A stretch of 64,000 nt of DNA from Legionella gratiana (GTDB lineage Bacteria; Pseudomonadota; Gammaproteobacteria; Legionellales; Legionellaceae). The notes under the pieces were generated by a model that searched no databases, was not told where the DNA came from, and was given only the letters and a program-made list of their open reading frames with translations. A program made the translations under genes and the position numbers. The DNA lies in assembly GCF_001467695.1 (NCBI RefSeq), contig NZ_LNYE01000020.1, forward strand, positions 259,470 to 323,469, in the 5' to 3' direction. Positions 1 through 7,996 of this stretch are shown one piece after another; positions within the stretch are counted from its first letter, which is position 1, and every line of letters starts with the position of its first letter.

Positions 1-732
1 ATTAACTCTAGGCCCTACCTCTGGTGGACTTTGATCATAGGCGATTGCAATATACGCTTCTACATTTTGGTTGAGAGCCGCAGCAACATCCAACTCACTT
101 GAACCAAGAGTCAAATCAACATTTGTCCCGCCCACATAGTCACTGTTTATCATTCCTGCTGGCTCTGCTTTACCACTGAGCGCAATTATAGGTCTTTCCG
201 GAACAGGATAGCCCATATTTTGATAGTATCGATACATTCGCCGACGTTGTTGCATTAAACGAACATCACGGTTAATACTTGAAATGTTCACTATATAGTC
301 TGAACCATCAAATGCAGGTCTAGCTCCTAAATAAGGCGATGCAACCACCGGAGTCCCTGCGATATAAGTAACCACCCGTTCATCCGCAACCAAAGCTGTA
401 GGATAAAGTCCAATGAATTCAGGATGTTCCTCTGGGGCATGTACGGTTAAGTTAGATGGATGATACTTGATCTTTTTCTGTTCTTGGGGCTGCTTTTTAT
501 TGAGCTTTTTACCAAAGCTTGATGTTTGTTTTTTTATTATTTTTCTATCGTTTTTAATCGAATTATTAGCCGTTTTAGCTGTTAATTGCTTTTGCAATGC
601 ATCGAGTTGAATTTGTAGTTTCTGTGCTTGTTTTTGCAGTTGTATGATTTGATGATCAACTTGTTGTTCCTCCCCAGCATAAAGCGTTTTTGAAAAACAG
701 ACTAAAGCCAATATCATTTTTTTGTACTTCAT
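1..732 (-). CDS. LbtU/DUF3573-like outer-membrane siderophore porin, C-terminus outside window
   Basis: Partial gene: the first 244 codons are inside the window and no stop is reached before base 1. The start ATG (732-730) has an AGAGG Shine-Dalgarno 5 bases upstream. The product has a signal peptide ending near Ala-Gly (residues 19-20), then a Gln/Leu-rich coiled coil (about 24-50), a Lys-rich linker, and a conserved globular part with FIGLYPTALVADE, YIAGTPV and GSDYIVNISSINRD. From memory this architecture matches the DUF3573/LbtU family of Legionella and Coxiella, in which LbtU takes up legiobactin across the outer membrane. A strong Fur box lies about 250 bases upstream. The barrel region is missing, so a paralogue other than LbtU itself is possible. 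Confidence 0.62.
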   Translation of the reverse strand, partial: MKYKKMILALVCFSKTLYAGEEQQVDHQIIQLQKQAQKLQIQLDALQKQLTAKTANNSIKNDRKIIKKQTSSFGKKLNKKQPQEQKKIKYHPSNLTVHAPEEHPEFIGLYPTALVADERVVTYIAGTPVVASPYLGARPAFDGSDYIVNISSINRDVRLMQQRRRMYRYYQNMGYPVPERPIIALSGKAEPAGMINSDYVGGTNVDLTLGSSELDVAAALNQNVEAYIAIAYDQSPPEVGPRVN

Positions 733-1230
733 AGAGACCTCTACTTATTATTTTACTTCTACCTCAAGGCACATTAGTTATTTATTTGCAATAACAAGAG
801 AATGCGCCATACACCGTTAAAAACTAATTGACTAATTCCTTCGCTAAAGTAAACAAAATATTTCTGGCTTCAATTTGTCCAGGAAATACTTGTAGAACAA
901 GATGTTCACTAAAAACTCTCTATCTGAGGTTATTCTAAAGATAAGTATGCTTGTTAAAGTAGCGAATCCTAACACAAATGATATTGATAATCATTCTCAT
1001 TTAAAAAAATAAATGATATTTTTTGTGCCCCAATGATGTAATGTTGAGCATAATAAATAAATTTATAACATGAGCGCACTCTGCATAACCAGTAAGAGTG
1101 TGCAAGTTATCCATGGAGAGGCTTTCAAAAAATTAAGGTTGTTGGAAAAATTACCCAAAAGCCGATTGTTGAGCATTAAAACAATGTTATTATTTTAATA
1201 TTAAAGTATTTGCATAAGGATAATTCTTAA
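733..1230. other. 498-bp divergent intergenic region
   Basis: This gap between divergent genes holds the Fur box and otherwise AT-rich sequence. A 42-codon plus-strand reading frame (1070-1198) lies downstream of the Fur box but has no visible Shine-Dalgarno, so I do not call it a gene. An AAGGA motif at 1215-1219 can serve the ATG at 1231. I see no tRNA or terminator here. Confidence 0.6.
980..998. promoter_or_regulatory. Fur box (ferric uptake regulator operator)
   Basis: GATATTGATAATCATTCTC matches the classical 19-bp Fur consensus GATAATGATAATCATTATC at 17 of 19 positions. It lies between the LbtU-like gene (minus) and the diguanylate cyclase gene (plus), about 230-250 bases from each start. 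Iron control of the porin is the natural reading. Control of the plus-strand gene is possible but unproven. Confidence 0.8.
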
Positions 1231-3273
1231 ATGGACTTTCCGGGCATTACAAGAATTCAAATAGAAAATAAGCTTATAGCTGAGTCATATAAGAATTTTT
1301 ATGTTTTAATTATTGCTGATTTTTTTGCAACCCTTTTATTTGTCGCTCTAGTCTGGAGTCAAGTAAATAACAAGCTTTTGGTAATAATATGGATTTTGTT
1401 GATGTTTGTTTTCAATCATGTGCTAAGAAGTTTATTTTTATTTCATTATTATCGTCGAAAAAAACAAAATAGTTTATTTCACCCAACATTTTGGAAAAAC
1501 TATTTTATAGTAAATAACCTTCAATCAGGTATTTTGTGGGCTTTAGGGGGATCGCTGTTTCTCTATATAGATAATCCACTGCATCGTATGGCAATTTTCG
1601 TCTATCTCATTGGTTTGCTTGGAGCACCTGCCGCTAAACTGTTAATGATGCATAGCGCTTACATCGCGTTTATGATGCCAATTTGGTTGCTCTTGATTTT
1701 TTTATCAATATCTATTACCCCTTCACTATCATTTATCTTGCTTATGGCGGTATTGCTTTATGTAGTTATAGTAATCTATGGAACGAGGGATGCGAATCAA
1801 TTTTTGATGAAATCAATATACCTGGAACTATATAGCTCAAATCTTTTATCTGATTTAAGGCGCAGCGAAGAGAGTTTTCGCAATACTATAGAAAATGCCC
1901 CGATTGGCATGGCTATTGTCTCACCCGAAGGAAAATTTATCCATGCCAATCGTATATTGCAAGAAACTCTGGGCTACACTGACGAAGAGTTGCTTAACAA
2001 AAACATGATTGCAATCACTTATCCTGATGATATTTCTATGACTCAAGATGCAGTGAATAAACTTCTTCAAGGTGAATTGCGTATTTCTCATATGGAAAAA
2101 CGTTATATTCGAAAAGACGGCAGTATTATCTGGGGAATGGTTAGTTCAAGCCTAATACGTGATGAGCAGGGAGATCCGATTAATTTCATTATACAAATGA
2201 AGGATGTAAGTGATCGCATACAAAATGAAGAAAAAATGCGACAGTTAAATAAAAAAACGGTCGAAACTTTAAATGAATTGAAACTATTAGAACATGACGA
2301 AAGTTTATTAAACAAACTAAATCGTTCACTACAAATTTGCATTACAACGGAAGAAGCTTATCCGCGAATTAATTTAATTGCTCAAGATCTATTTCCTGAC
2401 TTAAGTGGCGGTCTATCAATTTACAATAAAACGATCAAGCAAATGGAAACTGTAGTAGAGTGGGGAAAAGAACTATTATTACCCAAAATATTTCTCCCTA
2501 TAGACTGTTTTTCAATCCGTGAGGCAACTACTAATATAGTGGATGATCCCAATAAATCAGTGCCTTGCGCCCATTATAAAACGCCTCCGCAAGGAGGATA
2601 TATGGCGTTACCGCTTATGGTACAAAATGAGTTAATTGGCGTTATCCACCTGTTGGCGCCAAAAGACAAGAGATTAACCACACACCAACAAGAAATAGCT
2701 CATTCTTTTGGAAATATTGTGAAACTTGCCATTGCCAATATTAATCTGCGCGTGTCATTGAGTGAATTGTCATTACATGACCCATTAACTAATTTATATA
2801 ATCGACGTTATTTAAATGATATTTTGTCACGAGAATTAATTCGAATCGCTCGGGAAAAAAAGACATTATGCGTTGCGATGCTAGATATCGATAATTTCAA
2901 GAAATTTAATGATACTTACAGTCACTTGGCTGGAGATGAATTACTCAAGGCTATAGGAAAATTATTAAACGACAGTTTCCGTGAAAGCGACGTTTCCGTA
3001 CGTTTCGGTGGAGAAGAGTTTGTAGTCGTATTATTGAATACAACGTTAAACAATGCCGTGATTAAAATGGAAGAGCTTCGTGAAAAAATAAAAAATATAT
3101 CCATATATTTTAAAGGCAATTTGCTAAATAACATTACCATTTCAATTGGTGTAGCAGAAGCATTAAAACATGGTGCTTCCATTGAAGAAATAATAAAAGC
3201 CGCTGACCATGCACTTTATGCGGCGAAACAAGCAGGTAAAGATAATGTAAAAGCCTACAGCCATAACACATAG
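1231..3273 (+). CDS. Membrane-bound PAS-GAF-GGDEF diguanylate cyclase
   Basis: Predicted to make cyclic di-GMP from two GTP at the inner membrane. Residues 1-190 hold about six hydrophobic helices of no family I can name. A PAS/PAC module follows (about 213-335, with NAPIGMAIV and FRKDGS-like features), a short coiled coil, a GAF domain (about 355-505) and a GGDEF domain (about 510-675). The catalytic motif is GGEEF at 593-597, with the metal-binding DIDNFKKFND stretch near 551, so the enzyme should be active. RESD at 584-587 sits exactly five residues before GGEEF and is a good inhibitory-site RxxD. The GAF domain has a Cys426...Cys446-x-His448 pattern that could sense redox state or metal. 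The gene stands alone. Its start is supported by AAGGA upstream. Confidence 0.93.
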   Translation: MDFPGITRIQIENKLIAESYKNFYVLIIADFFATLLFVALVWSQVNNKLLVIIWILLMFVFNHVLRSLFLFHYYRRKKQNSLFHPTFWKNYFIVNNLQSGILWALGGSLFLYIDNPLHRMAIFVYLIGLLGAPAAKLLMMHSAYIAFMMPIWLLLIFLSISITPSLSFILLMAVLLYVVIVIYGTRDANQFLMKSIYLELYSSNLLSDLRRSEESFRNTIENAPIGMAIVSPEGKFIHANRILQETLGYTDEELLNKNMIAITYPDDISMTQDAVNKLLQGELRISHMEKRYIRKDGSIIWGMVSSSLIRDEQGDPINFIIQMKDVSDRIQNEEKMRQLNKKTVETLNELKLLEHDESLLNKLNRSLQICITTEEAYPRINLIAQDLFPDLSGGLSIYNKTIKQMETVVEWGKELLLPKIFLPIDCFSIREATTNIVDDPNKSVPCAHYKTPPQGGYMALPLMVQNELIGVIHLLAPKDKRLTTHQQEIAHSFGNIVKLAIANINLRVSLSELSLHDPLTNLYNRRYLNDILSRELIRIAREKKTLCVAMLDIDNFKKFNDTYSHLAGDELLKAIGKLLNDSFRESDVSVRFGGEEFVVVLLNTTLNNAVIKMEELREKIKNISIYFKGNLLNNITISIGVAEALKHGASIEEIIKAADHALYAAKQAGKDNVKAYSHNT

Positions 3274-3581
3274 TCATCTCATTTAAGTAGTTTCTAATTT
3301 TTGAGCACCAAACTGCCAAGACCTTAATTAATAAGTATTTGTGACTGATTTATTTGAATTAAATATTTTGAACCAATTACTGTTTCACTTGCTCCTAGGA
3401 ATGGAATCTTCATGATTAATTTATGGAATAATACTTATTTATAGCATTTGCCTTAAAACCTAAGTAAAAAATACAAATAATTCAAGTTACTATCCTAATG
3501 CAAAAAATGAACGTACTTGTTTATTTTTATATTAAATGATAATTATAATGATTCATTGTGTCATAATATGGGGCAACTACT
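3274..3581. other. 308-bp intergenic region with candidate -10 and Fur-like site
   Basis: AT-rich spacer between two plus-strand genes. TATAAT at 3544-3549 is a candidate -10 element for the next gene, without a convincing -35. A 19-bp stretch at 3538-3556 matches the Fur consensus at about 14 of 19 positions. It overlaps that -10 and ends about 25 bases before the next start. GGGG at 3570-3573 is the probable ribosome binding site. No gene is evident. Confidence 0.45.
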
Positions 3582-5939
3582 ATGGACAGTAAAATTGAAA
3601 ATCAACCATTCACACTTACAATACTAGGAACGTTGACTGACTTTTTTCCTGACTTAAAAAAGACCCCCAAACCCACTCCTTATACAAAAGGAGCCAAAGT
3701 AAAAGATTATCCTAAAGGGGAATCGTTAAGTGTAGTTTCTTCTTTAATTAAAACAAACACTCCTGCTAAAACGACAAAAGTAGACGCCAAAAATCCTTAT
3801 CCCTTTCAATCAGATGAAATTACTGTAATTAATGGACCTAAAACCGATGGTGCTAATGTAGGAGAGAAGATTGCCCTCGGTCTTGCAGCACTACTAAAAG
3901 CGGTAAGCCGTGAGCAAACACAAATCAACATAATTGCTCATAGTAGAGGAGCTGTTGAGTCGATTTTGATAGCCCATGAATTAGAAGCCATCCAAAAAAT
4001 TAGTGCAACATGCACTACTTTCGACGAAGTATTAAAACAGCTGGCGGAGCAACAAACTAAAAGACACAAGGGAACACCGACTAATAATACACCAGATATC
4101 ATTGAGCCTCTTAAATCGCAAATGAATCTAATACCCAAAGAAGAACAAGAGTCGTGGTTTAATAAGCTAAAAATATCATTGCCTAATACCTCAATAAACT
4201 TTTTTGGTATAGACCCTGTCCCAGGTGATTGTTTCCCAATTACTTGGTATGACGAACGCTATTTCATATTGCCTGAAATTATAAAAAATACCGAATTAAT
4301 TTATTATGCAAACGAACATTCTGATTGGGGATTTACTCCGATTTTTCCTGAAGTAGTTTCTAAAGAGAAACAAAATTTCGTTCGTTACTCCATGCCTGGA
4401 CATCATGGAACAGGATCCAGTGGGAATAATGGCTCCCAACAAGGAATAATTGTTTCCCCTGACGATTATAAAACCACCCATGTCCAAAAATTAATAATCT
4501 ATAAACTACTTCATTTCTTAAGCAAGCAGCATGTAGAATTTAATGATGGTATCCAAATATTTAATCAACACAGCGCATTAGGCAGAAAATATTTGGAGCC
4601 CCATATCGAAACAGACTCAATTAATGTATCTGCGCTCGATTTTCCTACTATTTTACGAACCCTTTATGCCGCCATTGCCAAGAATCAAATAGGTTATGAT
4701 GCATATAACTCAACCCATTATTCCTACATGGGTCTCATCAAACAACGCAGAACATTACTTAAAGGGCATACCTATGGTCTTTTCAATGATATCTTCACCA
4801 CCTACTCCGGCTATGTGAATGAAGAGCATGCTTTGTTAATGCAAGCGCATTTTTTTAAAATTTTTGGCCTCGATACTCAAAGAAAAAATCTTGCGGAGAT
4901 GATCAATACCGCAAGCTTAGTCTTAGAAGAAAGCATAAAAAAAATCGATTATAAGGAGGCATCCATCCTGGATTCTGAAATTACTCGCAAAAATGTATTA
5001 GAAACATTTAGTATAGTAATTCGTCAAGTAAGCCAGCAATATTTGACCGAGGATTGGTGTTCTATTGAAAAACAAAAGGAAAAAGAAATTCTATATCAAG
5101 CAATTATTGATATCTTGACTAAATTTAAAGAACTCTCCGCCTCCGATAATCCAACAATTCAACAGTTTGTAGCAGAAATTCTCCTCTTAAGTTTCACTAG
5201 CATAAACCATACACTGATCGCTCAATCTCAAGGTTTGGAAAAAGATTTTAATTACTTACAAGAGTCAACGGATAATCGCTTAACTCATTTTTTTAATGCA
5301 TTACTCATGCAATTAAATCACCTTGAAAATAGCTCCTCAGTAACTCTGGATGAAATTATAAATTCCGAAGAATATAAAATACTACCCAACCATCCGGCAG
5401 CAATCAAAATAACGCACATCTATACAAAACTGACTGAAAAAGGCCTAGAGAAATACACTATAGAGCAACTCACTAAAAGCTACGAAGAACAATTCGCTGA
5501 TACTATTGATGATTTTGCCAAACTTTACCAACAAATTCAGACTTTTATTTATGACTTAGCTGCCTTACGAAGTATAGTTCCTAGTGATAAAATTGAAGTT
5601 GATGAACTGGATTTACTAAAACTAGCTAATGGATTAATTGCAACAGCTGCAGAACGATTTTACAAGGACAGACCTCAAGCACTTCCTCCCGTTGCTGAAA
5701 CAGATTCATTCTTAAAATTGGCAGAGCAACACGCTATTGAGCATTTTGGTGTAGTTGATCGCAGCAAAGAAAAAAATGAAGAATCAGAAAAAGTAACTGT
5801 GGAAACCAGTGGTGTCTTTTCAAGAACGCTTTCTTTCTTCTGGAGCCCGGTGTCAAGAATGATATATGGCACTCAAGTTACTGCGCCTACTAACGGAGAA
5901 ATCACCCCCAAAGAAAATAGTACGCCCAGTCCTAGATAG
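3582..5939 (+). CDS. Putative effector with Ser/Asp/His hydrolase-like N-terminal domain
   Basis: This 785-residue protein has no signal peptide. Residues 80-280 resemble the DUF2235/Tle1-type alpha/beta hydrolase plan: AHSRGA at 119-124 (nucleophile Ser121 in an HSRG elbow), GIDPVPGD at 209-216 (Asp211) and PGHHGTG at 272-278 (His274 or His275). In that family these form the triad of phospholipases or esterases, so I infer a lipid or ester hydrolase, with the substrate unknown. The rest (about 300-740) is helical. The C-terminus is Glu-rich (EKNEESEK), as in many Dot/Icm substrates. The gene stands alone and faces the convergent J-domain gene across a strong hairpin. Effector status is inference. 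Confidence 0.6.
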   Translation: MDSKIENQPFTLTILGTLTDFFPDLKKTPKPTPYTKGAKVKDYPKGESLSVVSSLIKTNTPAKTTKVDAKNPYPFQSDEITVINGPKTDGANVGEKIALGLAALLKAVSREQTQINIIAHSRGAVESILIAHELEAIQKISATCTTFDEVLKQLAEQQTKRHKGTPTNNTPDIIEPLKSQMNLIPKEEQESWFNKLKISLPNTSINFFGIDPVPGDCFPITWYDERYFILPEIIKNTELIYYANEHSDWGFTPIFPEVVSKEKQNFVRYSMPGHHGTGSSGNNGSQQGIIVSPDDYKTTHVQKLIIYKLLHFLSKQHVEFNDGIQIFNQHSALGRKYLEPHIETDSINVSALDFPTILRTLYAAIAKNQIGYDAYNSTHYSYMGLIKQRRTLLKGHTYGLFNDIFTTYSGYVNEEHALLMQAHFFKIFGLDTQRKNLAEMINTASLVLEESIKKIDYKEASILDSEITRKNVLETFSIVIRQVSQQYLTEDWCSIEKQKEKEILYQAIIDILTKFKELSASDNPTIQQFVAEILLLSFTSINHTLIAQSQGLEKDFNYLQESTDNRLTHFFNALLMQLNHLENSSSVTLDEIINSEEYKILPNHPAAIKITHIYTKLTEKGLEKYTIEQLTKSYEEQFADTIDDFAKLYQQIQTFIYDLAALRSIVPSDKIEVDELDLLKLANGLIATAAERFYKDRPQALPPVAETDSFLKLAEQHAIEHFGVVDRSKEKNEESEKVTVETSGVFSRTLSFFWSPVSRMIYGTQVTAPTNGEITPKENSTPSPR

Positions 5940-6100
5940 TAATAAGTGGTCAGACTTTAGGAGTTACATTTATCACCACGTAAAAATTTTGTGCAATTCT
6001 ATTTGAAAATAGGATTGCACCTATTGAAAAACTTCTAACTAACGTTCGTTATTCCGTAAAATGCGCAGCATTTATACGGGATCCAGTTCTAAATAAAAAC

Positions 6101-6140
6101 AGTTCGATATAAAAAATCACTTTATTTTTTATATCGAACT
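6101..6140. terminator. 17-bp perfect inverted repeat between convergent genes (dispersed repeat copy)
   Basis: AGTTCGATATAAAAAAT (6101-6117) and its exact reverse complement (6124-6140) flank a 6-base loop. The hairpin has A and T runs within its arms and lies between two convergent genes, so it may end transcription from both sides. Related hairpins occur at 9303-9355, 18720-18766 and 19511-19655. A second imperfect palindrome around 6054-6080 (CCGTAAAATGC...GCATTTATACGG) lies beside it. Confidence 0.7.
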
Positions 6141-6164
6141 CACGTTAATTATCATTATATTGAT

Positions 6165-7688
6165 TTATTTTGGAGACAATTGCCCGTACAGACCATTTTC
6201 CATTTCCTCCACTTCAGGAATAAAAGGAGCTTTAGCGAGTGTAAACAGAGTGAATTGGGATTGAACGCCTACTGCTTTTCTTACCGAATTAGTGGCACTA
6301 ATAAATACATTAGCAAATGATTTTAAAAGATTGGTTAAATAATCTCCCCACCCTAATTCTTTTTCTAATAAAAGCTTGGCATTATTTATTACAGTAGTGC
6401 ACGTATCCATAAATAATGTTTTTGCATGCTCCTTTGTCATCGCTGAATTTGCTTTATTGCTTTTATAAGTGTCAATCGCCTCGGCTAACTGAATTCTTAA
6501 TTGATCCGCTAAGCTTAGCGCATTTAGATTTTGTTTAGAAGTATTCCGCAAATTAGCCACTTTTTGGGCAAATGTACTATGGATTTTTAATAATAAATCA
6601 TGTTCCTTATCTTCCTCAAAGACTTCATTAATTGGTAATGATTGCTCCGACTCTTCTGCAGGAATCAATCGAATTGGAGGTAACGGTTGATTTTTTTCTA
6701 ATAATTCAATCATATTCGGAGCAAGCTTGAAATCTTCAGAACTTATTCCTCCTCGTCTATTTCTATACGCAATTACTTGAGTAACTAGCTCATCAAAAGC
6801 CTTGGCTTCTCTCGGTATTACTAAAGGTAAAACCTCATTGCGTCGCTCTCTAAGAGCTGTTAGCTCTTCTTTGATATGGCTTAATGCTTCTGAATAGGGA
6901 TCGTCTCTCTCAAGTTTAGGTATTACTATTTCTTCTAAATAACGTAAGCAATTTAATCCCCACTTGATTGAGTCTTCTAGAGGTCTAAAATGTCCTGCGA
7001 ATACAGCACTGGTCATATGCACCAAACTTACCAAGTGTCCTTTTGCTGCACCTTTTTGCAGATAATCGAAGCTTCGTTGCGAAAGGATTCGATCATTCCT
7101 GGAAATTAAATAAAGTGCGTAAAACTCGCCTCCAGTAGTGGCTAGTTCCTCAATTCGAGAAAACAGATAAAATTGTTTGTTGATTACATCTACAGTTACA
7201 AACGTGCCTTTATAAATTTTACTCAGATCTAGAGCTATTTGTTCCAAACTATCATGAACTTCTAAAATAGGAACGTTTTTCAAATCTACAGAAGATGCAG
7301 GCTTATTTAGTCGATTTAATCGATCAATTAATTCGTCTAATTGACTACTTTTTATATTGAGCTCTTCTAACAAAATATCAATATCTGAATAAACAAAGTT
7401 GATATCAAAAGCAAATTCTACCCTTTTGTCCAATAAGTATTGCTGGCGTTTAATAGGATCTGACAAAACTTCATAAGCTTGCTGTATTCTCTGAAATACT
7501 ATTCCAGCACGTACACTGCCTCCATTTTTATCGGGGTGAAACTCTGCAGCTAATTTTTTCCATTGGCTTTTTAACCCATTCAAACCTAATTCATTAAAAG
7601 AACCCTCACTTATTTGCAAAGCTGCAAAATGATCCATACTTTTAACTTCATTATTGTCTTCTAAGTAGTAACTAAATTTATCGGTCAT
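6165..7688 (-). CDS. J-domain (DnaJ-like) protein, putative effector
   Basis: 507 residues. An N-terminal J domain spans about residues 18-86, with the diagnostic HPD at 51-53 inside EFHPDKNGG and the helix IV segment YEVLSDPIKRQQYL. It lacks the Gly/Phe-rich, zinc-finger and peptide-binding regions of true DnaJ, so it is a J-protein likely to recruit and stimulate an Hsp70, perhaps of the host. The middle (about 100-330) is helical and may resemble tetratricopeptide or Sel1-type repeats (AAKGHLVSLVHM). The C-terminus is helical without obvious membrane segments. The gene has its own promoter. It lies between a hydrolase-like gene and a membrane-protein gene, and effector function is inferred from this context only. 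Confidence 0.7.
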   Translation of the reverse strand: MTDKFSYYLEDNNEVKSMDHFAALQISEGSFNELGLNGLKSQWKKLAAEFHPDKNGGSVRAGIVFQRIQQAYEVLSDPIKRQQYLLDKRVEFAFDINFVYSDIDILLEELNIKSSQLDELIDRLNRLNKPASSVDLKNVPILEVHDSLEQIALDLSKIYKGTFVTVDVINKQFYLFSRIEELATTGGEFYALYLISRNDRILSQRSFDYLQKGAAKGHLVSLVHMTSAVFAGHFRPLEDSIKWGLNCLRYLEEIVIPKLERDDPYSEALSHIKEELTALRERRNEVLPLVIPREAKAFDELVTQVIAYRNRRGGISSEDFKLAPNMIELLEKNQPLPPIRLIPAEESEQSLPINEVFEEDKEHDLLLKIHSTFAQKVANLRNTSKQNLNALSLADQLRIQLAEAIDTYKSNKANSAMTKEHAKTLFMDTCTTVINNAKLLLEKELGWGDYLTNLLKSFANVFISATNSVRKAVGVQSQFTLFTLAKAPFIPEVEEMENGLYGQLSPK

Positions 7689-7717
7689 GATTAATCTTTA
7701 AAATTAAATGAGCAATA

Positions 7718-7746
7718 ATTATACTCCTGCTGATCATTAATAGCAA
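7718..7746 (-). promoter_or_regulatory. Candidate sigma-70 promoter of the J-domain gene
   Basis: On the minus strand, TTGCTA (7746-7741), a 17-base spacer and TATAAT (7723-7718) lie about 30 bases before the ATG at 7688. The -10 is perfect and the -35 matches 4 of 6. Confidence 0.6.
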
Positions 7747-7795
7747 ACTATGTCTTATTTTTACTCTTTAAAGATTTATCGTAATCTCACGTCAT

Positions 7796-7988
7796 CCCAA
7801 GCACATACTGTCTCTTGATCATTAACTACATCCGCGACATATCTGCGAGGTCCAGTGTTTTGGCAGTGCTCCTGAATTCCTCGGATATGCCGCGGAACAT
7901 TGAAGCAAGAACTGGACTTTTAGAGATGGGTAGAAGACTCAGGTTTTAGCTAGGGGCAAGCTTTAGAAAATAATATTCGTTTAGCGAC
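7796..7988. repeat. Intergenic element with nested inverted repeats
   Basis: The 308-bp gap between two minus-strand genes contains a structured block. CCGCGACATATCTGCGAGG (7832-7850) is the imperfect complement of CCTCGGATATGCCGCGG (7879-7895). GTCCAGT (7850-7856) pairs with ACTGGAC (7911-7917). The outer edges carry CTCACGT-type motifs (near 7788 and 7981) like those bounding other repeats in this window. It may be a MITE-like element. No coding sequence was found. Confidence 0.5.
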
Positions 7989-7996
7989 AGCTCACG

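Noticed and set aside
1070-1198. 42-codon plus-strand frame (MSALCITSKSV...) downstream of the Fur box
   Set aside because: No Shine-Dalgarno and no recognised similarity; kept only as a speculative remnant in the findings.
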